Source: Psococerastis gibbosa (lineage: Eukaryota; Arthropoda; Insecta; Psocodea; Psocidae). From it: a stretch of DNA of 64,000 nucleotides. Where the stretch lies: positions 6,434,874 through 6,498,873 of the forward strand of contig OZ020490.1 in the NCBI GenBank assembly GCA_963971405.1. Reading direction: 5' to 3'. The position numbers and the translations under genes are program-made. The notes under the pieces were generated by a model. It made no database searches. It saw only the letters and a program-made list of their open reading frames with translations, and was not told the DNA's origin. Positions 12,153 through 21,900 of the stretch are shown here, in pieces (the first letter of the stretch is position 1; every line of letters starts with the position of its first letter).

Positions 12153-12491
12153 GCTTCCTCTACCACGGATACGGCACTGATCTAGATGCTATGGCGGTAG
12201 CTAGGGTGTAGTTTGAATTTTTGTCACCAGAATGCGACAGTTTTCACCAGTCTGGCTTGAGCCGTTTGAGTGGGAGGATCGCCGAAATCTGTTTGTTCGG
12301 AGGTAAGACGCCATTATTGTTTACATGTGCTAATTTGACAGCTTGTTTGCAAGCACTCTTTTGAATTATTGACTAATTTTATGATTGATACTTATTAATA
12401 GACATTTAAACACAATTAGTATTATATTTTTTACTCAACACCACTTTCTCATTTGTTGTAAACAATCTTTTACGAAATGGCCGTGTTTTCA

Positions 12492-12541
12492 GGGATATGA
12501 CGCAGTGCATAGGGTGAGTGATATGACGTGCGTCATATCCC
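12492..12541. promoter_or_regulatory. GGGATATGACGC motifs upstream of the transposase, including a palindrome
   Basis: A direct copy lies at 12,492-12,503 and an inverted copy at 12,530-12,541. The latter pairs with a degenerate TGATATGACG just before it to make a palindrome around GACGTGCGTC. The group sits 65-115 bp upstream of the transposase ATG, so it could also allow autoregulation. That is inference. Confidence 0.5.
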
Positions 12542-12605
12542 TCACATTCTCGCGGCCGCTGTAGTTGTATTATTTTTTAACTCAATCTTCTTTTGTTTTT
12601 CAGAA

Positions 12606-14540
12606 ATGCCCAACTATAAATCAAAAGGCTTACGAGGGAAGTGGTCGGAGGTGGACCTCCAACGTGCTTTTGCAGAATTTAAGAAAGGCGCATCCGTAAG
12701 AGCTGCCGCTGCTGCTCATTCCATTCCGGAAAAGACTTTGCGGGATAGAATTAAAAAGAACAAATTTACGAAGGGAGCGTTGGGCCAACCTCCTGTATTA
12801 GGTTGGGAAGCTGAGAATAAACTGGTGCGTCATTTGAAGCGGCTTCAGAAGGCTGGATTCTCCCCAACAAGAATTTCGCTGCGGCAAACTGCATACAATT
12901 TGGCCGAAGAAATGGCTATTCCGTTGTCAACTACTCATTTTCGTGAAGAAACTCGTACAGCAGGCATAGGATGGCTGCGTGCATTCATTCGACGTCATCC
13001 GGATCTCGCAGTTCGAAAAGCGCAGGGTGTCTCGAACGCTCGGGCGGAAGGACTGAACAGGGAGGAAGTGGCCGAATATTTTGCCCTCTTACAAAAAACT
13101 CTGGCCGAGCATAAGCTCTTCGATAAGCCTTCAAATATATATAACGTGGACGAAAGCGGGCTGCAGCTCAACAATGCTCCTCAATACGTCATCGCCGAAA
13201 AAGGCAGTAAATCTGTTCAAAATAGGCAATCAGTAGAGCGGGGAGAAACAATTACCGTCGTTGCTTGCTGCAATTCTGAGGGAACATTCCTGCCCCCTTA
13301 CATAATTTTCAAGGGCAAAAACAAACAGCAAATATGGGAAGAGAACATGCCTAATGGGACACACTTGGCTATGAATCAAAAGTCAGCGTATATTAATGAG
13401 TTCCTCTTTCTAGATTGGCTTGAAAATCATTTCATTCCAAGAAAATCATCGGGACCTTGTCTTCTTATTCTTGATGGCCATGGGTCCCACACTCAGTCTC
13501 CTGCAGTTCTGGAAAAGGCATTAGAAAATGATGTTCATTTTCTGTGCCTACCTTCGCATACATCCCATTTTCTACAGCCTCTGGATCGCTCCTTTTTTAA
13601 GCCTCTCAAAACATATTTTCGAAATACTGGTATAGAATGGGGGATAGCGAATCCTGGGAAGAAATTGGAAAGACGGCACTTTGGCAGCCTTTTGCAAAGA
13701 GCTTGGTCTCAGGCTGCGACAATGACCACAGGAGCAAAAGGCTTCCGAGCTTGCGGGATCTTCCCATTTCAACCCTCTGCCATACCGGAGTATGCGTTTT
13801 TGAGCCCTGCAAGTGACTTACAAGAAGATACAATAGCAAGTAAGGCTTCTTCCAACCCATCCGGAACTCCAAAGAAAGGCCCACCAACCACGCCCCTGAA
13901 AACATTACTCAAAGATGCCGTTCCTTCCACCAGCACCAGTGTGATAACTCCTTCGAAAATCCTCGATAAAGTTTGCCCTGTGCCGCTTCTTAGTGTAGAC
14001 TCAAGTAAGAAAAAACAGCATGCCCATGTTCTCACTACCCCTGAAATGATAAAGGAAAAAACAGACAAAAGAAATGCAAAAGCAGAGAAAGAAAAGAAGA
14101 AAATGCAGCCAAAGGTAAAAATACTTCGTAAGCCAGCCAAGAAAAAGCTGAAGCTTAATTTTGAAGATGAATTACCAGATTCCTCCGGTGGTGAGTGGGA
14201 TCCTGCAGCTGAGTCCTCAGACGAATGTGAAATTAGTGAAGACGATTTCTTCGACAGCGTAATAACTAGCGTTAGCGTTGATGACTTCATTTTAGTTGAA
14301 TTCAAGGGAAAAACGAAGCCACTATACTACGTTGGGCTAGTGACGAATAAGTTTAACAGTACAGACATTATGGTGAATTTTTTAAAAAGAGGGAAAACTA
14401 ACCAATTTGTTTTCCCTGTAGCGAAAGACGAAGCAACTATTACCATTCAGGAAGTCAAGAAAGTAATGCTGGCTCCTACGGTACGTCGGGGATACCATAC
14501 ATTCAAGGAGCAATTCCCAAAATCGATTACAGTCGTTTAA
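12606..14540 (+). CDS. Pogo/Tigger-like transposase (DDE_1 superfamily), 644 aa, intact
   Basis: DNA cut-and-paste transposase of the pogo/Tigger type. The N-terminus (residues about 8-52, RGKWSEVDLQRAFAEF...KTLRDRIKK) is a psq-like helix-turn-helix. Residues about 60-140 look like a CENP-B-type helix-turn-helix. The catalytic core shows NVDESG (Asp182), LILDGHGSHT (Asp290) and QPLDRSFFKPLK (Asp327), an Asp-Asp-Asp triad with 36 residues between the last two. A lysine-rich stretch and an acidic stretch follow, then a conserved-looking C-terminal tail. The open frame extends upstream to a GTG at 12,528, but TTTGTTTTTCAG ends at 12,603, just before the ATG at 12,606. This suggests a spliced 5' leader, so I start at that ATG. 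No stop or frameshift is present. It lies between matching TIRs and is probably functional or recently so. Confidence 0.92.
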   Translation: MPNYKSKGLRGKWSEVDLQRAFAEFKKGASVRAAAAAHSIPEKTLRDRIKKNKFTKGALGQPPVLGWEAENKLVRHLKRLQKAGFSPTRISLRQTAYNLAEEMAIPLSTTHFREETRTAGIGWLRAFIRRHPDLAVRKAQGVSNARAEGLNREEVAEYFALLQKTLAEHKLFDKPSNIYNVDESGLQLNNAPQYVIAEKGSKSVQNRQSVERGETITVVACCNSEGTFLPPYIIFKGKNKQQIWEENMPNGTHLAMNQKSAYINEFLFLDWLENHFIPRKSSGPCLLILDGHGSHTQSPAVLEKALENDVHFLCLPSHTSHFLQPLDRSFFKPLKTYFRNTGIEWGIANPGKKLERRHFGSLLQRAWSQAATMTTGAKGFRACGIFPFQPSAIPEYAFLSPASDLQEDTIASKASSNPSGTPKKGPPTTPLKTLLKDAVPSTSTSVITPSKILDKVCPVPLLSVDSSKKKQHAHVLTTPEMIKEKTDKRNAKAEKEKKKMQPKVKILRKPAKKKLKLNFEDELPDSSGGEWDPAAESSDECEISEDDFFDSVITSVSVDDFILVEFKGKTKPLYYVGLVTNKFNSTDIMVNFLKRGKTNQFVFPVAKDEATITIQEVKKVMLAPTVRRGYHTFKEQFPKSITVV

Positions 14541-14638
14541 TTTGATAATTTCATTACATTTCTTGAATAATTACGATGTTTTTTATTTTTTGCGAAATTA
14601 CATGTTAATTTCCATAAGCAATATCCCTCTACATACAT

Positions 14639-14673
14639 GCGTCATATCCCCAACCAGGTTTGGGATATGACGC
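14639..14673. promoter_or_regulatory. Inverted pair of GCGTCATATCCC / GGGATATGACGC motifs, right side
   Basis: GCGTCATATCCC at 14,639-14,650 and GGGATATGACGC at 14,662-14,673 form an inverted pair about 100 bp after the transposase stop. They are the same 12-mer as in the left subterminal region. Confidence 0.55.
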
Positions 14674-14834
14674 AAAAGTAGGCTTTTAGAAAAAAATTGG
14701 TAATACTAGTAAGATTCTTCACAAAATGCTTATAATTATAGTATATGATCGCCAAAAGAAAGAGGTAGCAATAGGAAAACAGATAGTAAAAGCAGAGGTA
14801 TTAGCATTTGAGCAATTTCAAAATTGCAAAATGT

Positions 14835-14860
14835 GCGTCATATCCCTCGGGTCTACCTTA
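14835..14860. promoter_or_regulatory. Right subterminal block, mirror of 12,112-12,136
   Basis: GCGTCATATCCC at 14,835-14,846 continues into TCGGGTCTACCTTA, the reverse complement of the left block. It lies about 60-80 bp inside the right TIR, closer in than its left partner (about 125 bp from the left end). Confidence 0.6.
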
Positions 14861-15237
14861 CGTCTTAATAGGCGGTTGGTCAATATAGGCGGAGTCATAA
14901 TAAACGGATTCTACTGTATATACTTCTCTCGAGCTCTCTTGGTTTACTGGTAGTGGTAACGGCGTTTTAGCCATTTCCTGTGCAACACTTGTTGCAAAAG
15001 AGCAGAAACATGGCTACAATAACGACCTCATGTAGGTTGTTTGGCGCCATCCATTCTATTTTATATCTTTGGAAAAACTTATTTCAAGAGAAAAATGGTA
15101 CCTACCCATGAAGCACCTAACATTTGTGATCCTTTTATCACTTCTAATTGCAAAATGTTGACAAAATACCCAATCATATTATTATTAACTCCAACCATGA
15201 ATTCGAAATGATAATATTTTTGTTTCAAGCCTTAGGC

Positions 15238-15423
15238 CAAGGGCGGATTTTGCCTTCAATTTAGCGGGGGGGGGGGGGACAGCAGGCAGGTTCAGAGGAT
15301 TATAACATTAAAAAACATAATAAGTTTTAATTCCCACTATAAGCCCCTTGTTATCTAGTGTAAGTTAATTTATTTGGGGGGGGGGTCCGGACCCTCTGAC
15401 CCCCCCCCTAAAATCCGCCCTTG
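15238..15423. mobile_element. hAT MITE with poly-G interior, 8-bp TSD
   Basis: CAAGGGCGGATTTT and AAAATCCGCCCTTG are inverted ends, flanked by exact CCTTAGGC at 15,230-15,237 and 15,424-15,431. G runs lie just inside both ends. The element is 186 bp and non-coding. Confidence 0.9.
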
Positions 15424-15552
15424 CCTTAGGCTTACAGGGCAGGTCCATTTCTCATCGGTATGGCGGAGTAAGCATACCCGTATATTCCCTACTGTATGCG
15501 TTAACGTAACAAAAAGAAAGAAAGAAAGAAAGAAGAGTTCACTCGAACATGA

Positions 15553-16241
15553 TGCTTTCCAATTTATAAATTAGTAGATACAGACATGTGTAATTTCATA
15601 GGAAATAATTTCCCTATCGTTAATTTTCAGATCCCTCGAGAGGGGGGGGGGGGGTCCACCTCAATATAGTAAAAAAACCCTTAAAACTTAATTGCATATT
15701 CTGGAACGAACAGACCAATACATTGTAACAGTAGTAACAATGACACACCCATGGCACGTAATGTATTGAAGCAAAAATCATAATTTCTCAAAAAATAATT
15801 TTTTGCACAGAAGCAAATATTTTTTCGGGAATGCAACCTGTCCGTTTTTGTTACCCTATTGAACACCTAAAACATACCTGAAGGTAGAAATCATCGATAG
15901 AAAGGTTCCGCAGAAACATTATTTTTTACTCATTTTTCATTAAAATTTAGTTATCTTTATTTTTTTACCCCCAGAAGCAAACTATCAAGGGGCAAGCGAA
16001 CCCCCGCATTTTGTCAATGTTAATAACGACTACAACATAGCCTATGTGAATTTAAAAGAAATCGTTGGAGCCGTTTTGGAGAAATAATTTTTTAGACGCT
16101 TTTTTGGAGTTTTTTGAGAATAAAAACCCCCCAAATTGAGTTGGCCCAAAATAAATAAAAATTTCCCGAGGTATGATTTTTGTAAACCTACATGCCAAAT
16201 TTCATCAAAATCGACTGAGTCCTTTGCCCGGAAATCGATGA

Positions 16242-16282
<41 letters not shown>

Positions 16283-16419
16283 GCGACAGACAGTCATTTC
16301 ATAAAAACCACTTTTTTTGGTTTCTGGGACCTCAAAACGTGTAAATCCGTTGAAATCTCGGAATCGAAAATTGCGACCATCACAAAGCTTTCCTTATACT
16401 ACGTATAAATTGGAAAGCA
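15553..16419 (+). repeat. ~0.86-kb dispersed repeat, copy A
   Basis: It begins TGCTTTCCAATTTAT and ends ATAAATTGGAAAGCA, an inverted pair. Conserved inner blocks are AGAAGCAAACTATCAAGGGG, a CATGCCAAATTTCATC phrase, a (GACA)n tract (about 16,243-16,290) and GGGACCTCAAAACGTGTAAA. Other copies at 26,690-27,477 and 42,860-43,717 have the same orientation, and a partial copy lies at about 55,584-55,795. No stable ORF is conserved between copies. Confidence 0.8.
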
Positions 16420-16431
16420 ATAGGTTACCGC

Positions 16432-16674
16432 CAATGCCGGATTAATCCACGTGGGGGCCGTGGGCACAAGATATGTGGGGGCGGGGGGCCGTGGGATGTG
16501 GGTGCATTCTCTACCAGCAACATTGCAGCAAAAAAACGTGTAATTTCCCGCCAATTTCAAAACTTTGTTTGGAAATTGTTTTCAACTTTTAATTTATTTT
16601 TATTTTTATCATTAAAAAAAAATCTCGTTTGTGGGGCCTGGTGCCCCAATTGCCCATGGGTTAATCCGGCACTG
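16432..16674. mobile_element. MITE related to the autonomous hAT at 18.9-22.7 kb
   Basis: The ends CAATGCCGGATTAA and TTAATCCGGCACTG are inverted. The inner GTGGGGGCCGTGGGC and ATGTGGGGGC resemble the left end of the hAT transposon at 18,905. No matching 8-bp duplication was found, so the insertion is old or the ends are eroded. Confidence 0.6.
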
Positions 16675-16742
16675 GACTTCTAGCTGGAAGGGTAGCCCTA
16701 CGGGCTAGGGGCTAAAGCGCGCCTATAGGACATAGACGCACT

Positions 16743-17555
16743 TCATTTCAAATTGACAAATTTTTTGAAATCAAAAAGGGCAAAATAAGGGAATTTATTC
16801 AATCTTATAAAATGTTTTTCGGGCAAGTAAGAAATTGAATATGTAGCAACTTGCGAACATAAATCATGATCAATATCAAACGTTTCGCTTTCGCCCCTTT
16901 TAATAAAATCAACTTCAGCAATTACGACACGCTGTCTTCTGATACATCTTAAAATTCGTCGTCTCTCCACGTCTTGCCAAGACAAGGTTCTGCTTATTGA
17001 TGTGATATTAGAAAATGAGTTATCTATACATCGGCAGAGATGTTCACATGCTACGAAGTGTGCATCGACTTTGCGGATGTTATTTGCTTTAAGTGAAATT
17101 TGAGAAGTGCAGTTGTCAGGGCAATCGCTGCTATGTGGGATTTCATATATTTCCAAGTTGGCGTCCCTTTGGCAAATTGCTAAATGTTCCACATTTTGCC
17201 AGTACTGAACAATATCAATTAATGCATTTTGCCAATACTTGTGAAAAATGAAATGCACGTACTTTACATTTGCTTTGTGCTGTAGAAAGAAAAATCGTTT
17301 AGCAGCTTCTTTCCGCGGATCGTCCTCTTGGCTATCATCAAGGTACGAGCAGATCCTAACTTTTTCGATATTGTTGAAGTTAGTGGACAGATACCTGTCA
17401 AGTTTATGGTAGTCAACCTTCAGAACTATGTCCTTGACAATACCACGCGTGGATATGAGATTTAGCCACTGCTTCGAGACCAACCTGCATGTTTTTCGAT
17501 CTTTCACACTCAAATGCTTGAATATTTCAAGGAGCAAATCGTCTGGTAAAGACAT
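16743..17555 (-). CDS. F-box protein, 270 aa
   Basis: The N-terminus (about residues 1-40) is a clear F-box: SLPDDLLLEIFKHL followed by RKTCRLVSKQWLNLI. F-box proteins bind Skp1 and present substrates to SCF ubiquitin ligases. The remainder has regularly spaced hydrophobic segments that may be degenerate leucine-rich repeats, but no substrate-recognition domain is recognisable. The frame is open upstream to another Met, but TTGTTTCTCTTACAG ends four bases before the ATG at 17,555. I therefore read a 3' splice site, a 5'-UTR exon elsewhere, and the start at MSLPDD. The coding sequence is a single exon ending TGA. The substrate is unknown. Its neighbours are transposons, so context gives no further hint. 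It could be a lineage-expanded F-box copy. Confidence 0.78.
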   Translation of the reverse strand: MSLPDDLLLEIFKHLSVKDRKTCRLVSKQWLNLISTRGIVKDIVLKVDYHKLDRYLSTNFNNIEKVRICSYLDDSQEDDPRKEAAKRFFFLQHKANVKYVHFIFHKYWQNALIDIVQYWQNVEHLAICQRDANLEIYEIPHSSDCPDNCTSQISLKANNIRKVDAHFVACEHLCRCIDNSFSNITSISRTLSWQDVERRRILRCIRRQRVVIAEVDFIKRGESETFDIDHDLCSQVATYSISYLPEKHFIRLNKFPYFALFDFKKFVNLK

Positions 17556-17642
17556 CTTCCTGTAAGAGAAACAATCGAAATATAGCACTGTAACGTATAC
17601 TATATATTGCAGTATTATATGGTATAATTAAATAAATAAATA

Positions 17643-17840
17643 TAGACTTTTTTTGTTCTATTAATAAGCCAACCTAGCGGATTTAGCCCTCTCTTATACA
17701 CTCAACTATGAAAGCCCGGGACCACCTGCTCTACATGCCCTCCGAAGCATGGCCAGAAAATATAGCAAGTGTGGGACTGGAACCAACAACCTTTCGGGTG
17801 CAAGTTGGAGTCCGTTCCACTACTCTACATGGCCTGACTC
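17643..17840 (-). repeat. tRNA-derived SINE, family 1 (antisense copy)
   Basis: Matches the family consensus GACATGTAGAG.AGTGG ... GGTTCGAGTCC ... GCATGCTTCGGAGGGCATGT ... CCTAACTCCGCTAGGTTGGC. Other copies lie at 18,258, 25,670, 40,897, 44,897, 45,341, 50,091 and 54,166. Confidence 0.85.
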
Positions 17841-18141
17841 AGTATGACTGGTATATAACACTGACACTAGACTAGGTATAACTTTGGAATTGAAGAGGTA
17901 ACCTTCTCGTTATAACCGATCGATTTACTGAATAAAGAGATATTGAATAAAGCATTACCTTTATGTTCGATTTATTTAAATTGTAAAGCCTGTCCAAGGA
18001 GGTGTTAAGGGAGAATGAGACAAGACGGGACTGACATAAATGAGATTAGGAAGGGAGGGGAGGGGGGAATCGTTTTAAATAAAAATTAGAATGTCTTTGA
18101 ATTATATTATTAAAAAAAAGATAGTTGTTTAGCTGGGCTCA

Positions 18142-18250
18142 AGGCCGTGCCCAGGTTTTGATATCGGGGAGGGGGGGGGGGGGTAAAAAAAAATACGTAA
18201 TTTATTAATGAATTAATGGATAAATTCGTCAAACCATACAGGTTTACAAT
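18142..18250 (+). repeat. Partial poly-G hAT-like MITE
   Basis: Begins CAAGGCCGTGCCCAGGTTTT followed by a G run. It matches, inverted, the element at 24,369-24,516, which ends AAACCTGGGCACTGCCTTG. The far end here is lost before the adjoining SINE. Confidence 0.55.
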
Positions 18251-18257
18251 AGAAAAA

Positions 18258-18553
18258 CCCTAAAGGTTGTTGGTTTGAGTCCTACACTAGTTACATGTTC
18301 TGGCCATGCTTCGGAGGGCATGTAAAGCAGGTGGTCCTAACTCAAGACCGTAGCCAAGGGGGATTCAACCCCCCCCCCCCCCCCCCCCAAATGAAATGGC
18401 TTGATACTAGATAGAATCGGATTTTGAGAGGAAAAATAAAAACCACTATGTAATATCCAATGAAAATTCTGAACCCCCCCCCCCCCCCCCCCCCGAAAAA
18501 ATCCTGGCTACGGCCTTGCCCTAACTCCACTAGGTTGGCTTAGTATTAGAACA
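18258..18553 (+). repeat. SINE family 1 copy split by a MITE
   Basis: GGTTGTTGGTTTGAGTCC and the TTCGGAGGGCATGTAAAGCA block belong to the SINE. It resumes at 18,520 with CCTAACTCCACTAGGTTGGC. The 5' (A-box) part is missing. Confidence 0.8.
18343..18519. mobile_element. Poly-C hAT MITE inserted in a SINE
   Basis: The inverted ends are (C)AAGACCGTAGCCA and TGGCTACGGCCTTG. The SINE text CCTAACTC occurs on both sides (18,336-18,343 and 18,520-18,527), giving an 8-bp duplication within one base of ambiguity. C runs of about 18-20 nt lie inside both ends. Confidence 0.82.
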
Positions 18554-18904
18554 CAGTCATTATTTATATAAAATGATACGCGTGTTTCGTTTTCAAATTT
18601 TTACTTTTTAAGAAGATAGAACATGCTAGGCCTATATAAAATGATGTGTTTTCTTTTTGTAAACTTAAATAAATATTTACAAGCATTACACTCGCAATTA
18701 TCCCACGCTCCGCCACTGCCCCCCCCCCCTCCAACCCCCTATAATTACACTAATGGTTGCAACGTAGGCTATAACAGTATAACACAGAATAGATTTGTTT
18801 TTATTTTTATTTTATGTATGAATGTAGTAACAAGGACCATAGTCTCCTTTGAATGTGTAAATTTTAAAAATTTACTTGAAACTTGTAAGTGTAACCAGTA
18901 CCTT

Positions 18905-21900
18905 CAGTGCCGGGTTTGGGCTTGTGGGGGCCCGTGGGCCCGAATTATGTGGGGGCCCTTTCTCGGGGAGAAATTTCTAATCCCCTTAGACGAATATCCC
19001 ACAATAAATTATAAAATGGTGACACAGGTTGCAAAATCATTATAAAAAAGAAAAGCGATTCTTAGTAATATAAAGTCAAGTCAATAGTACAATACAAGCC
19101 TAAGGGCTACTCAACTAAAGCTGTAGACACTGCGGTGTATTTTTAAAAGGAATAAATTAATAGGTACCTAATTATAAACACAAAATTTTAATTTATTTAA
19201 AGATGCACTCTTCGACTCTTTATTACAGCAAAACTGTCAATTATATCGTCATAATTTAACGCTGCCACTATGTCGTGATTTATATTCAGCATTGAAAGAT
19301 GGCTAAGCCGAGCTTCAGAAGAACTGGTGCGACGAGGATTTTTTATGTGTTTTAGTACGGAAAAAGATCGCTCGCTGCTTATGTTGCCACTCATTATAAC
19401 TAAGTACATCTTCAAAAGTACTTCTACATTGGGAAAGCTATCAGCTACTCCTCTTTCTAAAATCAAATTGTACATGAACCGTTCAAAACTGATACGTTTT
19501 TCTTCGATTATATTGTTTTTTTGTGCATCATCTATCACAAATAATTTCACAAACTCACGAAACTGTACTAGCTCGAAGTACAAGTTACCGTCCAAGTCAC
19601 CTGTGTAACAACTCACCAGGTTCTCTGCCCTAGTTTTCAAATCATCAGGGCTTATTTTTTCTAAATATTGTAAAAATCCAAATTTCCTATTTATGTCTTC
19701 ATATGCTGAAATTCTCCGATCCAATGATTGCATAAACTGGTCAATTATGGGAATGAAACTTTCGATTCGGAATTTCTCGCTATGACTGAATTCAGCTTCC
19801 TCAGTTTTCCCATAATCCAAAGGATTTAGCCTCACATTTCGGATCCGCTTCCGCAAAGTTTCCGATTTATAAGAATTGTGCCCACACAATTCAACACCCT
19901 TTTTCTCATATTCTTGGAAAGAATCCCTAAATTCCCCAATGAAGATCTTAAGGGACTCCATCACACTGATCGAAGTATTAATGTCGATTCTTGGATTCTG
20001 GAGATTGATGTTTACTGCATTCACCCTTGCCAGTATATCGTTCCAAAGAACAGCGTAAATTGCTATCTCCAACGTGGTAATTTGCAAATAGAGTCCACTT
20101 GCTTGGACATCTTCTTCGGAGAGATCTTTAAGGACTTCTCGTATTTCGTTATAGCCCAAAACTAGGCTATTAGTAGCTTCCGCTCTTGAGGACCACCGGG
20201 TTAAACTGATTCTTTTGGGCACTGGTATGTTGTGGCCATACTTCTTCGCAGCACTTTTTAGAACATTTGAAAGGACGTTGAACCGAGCTGTGGAACTTGT
20301 AAAAAATACATAAATTTGCTCAAGAAAGCTAAAAAATAATTTCGATTGGGAGCAGGAGTCCATCGCTTTTGTGCCCACTAAGTTGAGGGAATGATTGAAA
20401 CATGGAACCCATAAAGCCAAAGGATTCTCATTTAGCACCAAAGTGCGTAGACCACTATATTCTCCACTCATAGCGGAAGCATTGTCATACGACTGCCCAC
20501 GAATATCTTTCAAATCCAGGCCGAACTTTTTTAAAACTTTGTTGAGGCCATCAAATAATTCTTTAGCTTTATGGCCTTGGTTTGGCATAAAACTAAGAAA
20601 TCTTTCCTTTGGTGTGCTTTCTTCTAGATACCTGACAATCACAGTCATTTGATCTATATGGCCTTCGTCAGTTGTTGAATCTACCGAAACCGAATAATAT
20701 TTGCAGGCTTTTAAGCGTTTAATTATTTCATCGCTAACTTTGGTGGACATCAGCGCAATTAATTCTTCGCAAATGTGGGCAGATAGGTAGTTAACGCCGC
20801 CACTACCACTGCCACGATTTCCATGCTTCTCTAAGTGGCCTACTAAAAACGGATCATATTGTGCAATTAGCTCAAGGACTCCCAAATAATTGCCATTTTT
20901 GGTTGATCCCAAAATTTCGTTGTCCCCTCGAAAGGCAAGTCCTCGTCCAGAAAGAAATATTATGACGGAAATCAATCTGTTTAGAACGTTTCGCCAATAA
21001 GCAATGCTCTCCTTCACTTGTGTGGCCAACTCACGATCAATACGCATTGCCTCGTTTGAGAGATGCTTAAATTGGCAAACTATTTGCAAATGCGTTACGG
21101 TAGTTTCATGTCTTTTCAAACGCTCAGACGCATGCTTCCAGTCAGCAAACCCTTCAGTTGAAAACTGATTTGCTGATTTGCAGAGCAATTTACAATAAAA
21201 GCAGTATAGCTTCCCCGTACTAGGTGAAAAACATAACCAAGAGCGGCTTATAGACTTGCCTGCCTGAGTTTGACGAAGGAATAAACTTGCATGGCATTTT
21301 CTTCTTTTCACTGCATCTACTTGTCCCAAGCTTTTTTCTTTCAAAATATCTTCATTACAATGCTGAGTTTCCAAATTTCCTTTCTTGATCCAATAGTCGA
21401 TGTGTTGTTGACTAAGAACTGCTGGCCACAATCCCACGTCATTTTCTTTGCAAAATCCATCATCAGCAGTATTTTCGGATTCGTCATTGTTATCAATTAC
21501 TGCCTACAAGTAAAACAATTACAGTTGTAATTAATTTTGTAAACAATCCTTTCGGCATGGCCGACTCAAGTTTAGGTAGGTTTAATTCATACAGTAAATT
21601 AACAGGAGTCCCCCATTTTTAATTCCATAAGAATTACTGGGGTGAGTGGGGTCGGTAATTTTTGATTGCGGTCACCTTAATTAAGTAATTAAAGTCAAAC
21701 TCTTACCTCTTGGGTAGGGCTAGCAATAACTTGAGAAGATGCAGGAAAATCAGAATCACCACTCATCATTTCAACAAAATTAGAAGTAGAACTAGGAGTA
21801 GATGGACCCGTCTCTATTTTTGTTACAAAATCCGTTATACGGCGCGTTTTAGATAAAACATCTTGAATTTTGTTTTCTTTATCTGCTGCGATTTTCCGCT

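Larger units (their letters stand above)
11988..14916 (+). mobile_element. Complete pogo/Tigger-like DNA transposon
   Basis: The element starts CAGTAGAATCCGTTTATTA and ends with its exact reverse complement. Both ends are flanked by TA (11,986-11,987 and 14,917-14,918), the target duplication of the Tc1/mariner-pogo group. Subterminal regions carry a second inverted block, AAGGTAGACCCGAGGGATA (12,112 on; mirror at about 14,842-14,860). It contains an uninterrupted transposase gene and no visible nested insertion, so it may be young. Confidence 0.93.

Noticed and set aside
12528..12605. N-terminal extension of the transposase ORF from a GTG codon
   Set aside because: The start is not ATG, the stretch overlaps the subterminal motif palindrome, and a good 3' splice site (TTTGTTTTTCAG) lies just before the ATG at 12,606.
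13572..14305. Minus-strand ORFs of 66-178 codons within the transposase gene
   Set aside because: They are antisense shadows of the pogo-like coding sequence, with low-complexity Ser/Leu content and no family match.
16240..16292. GACA repeats considered as a CRISPR-like or regulatory array
   Set aside because: Plain microsatellite inside the 0.86-kb dispersed repeat; no spacers, and the genome is eukaryotic.
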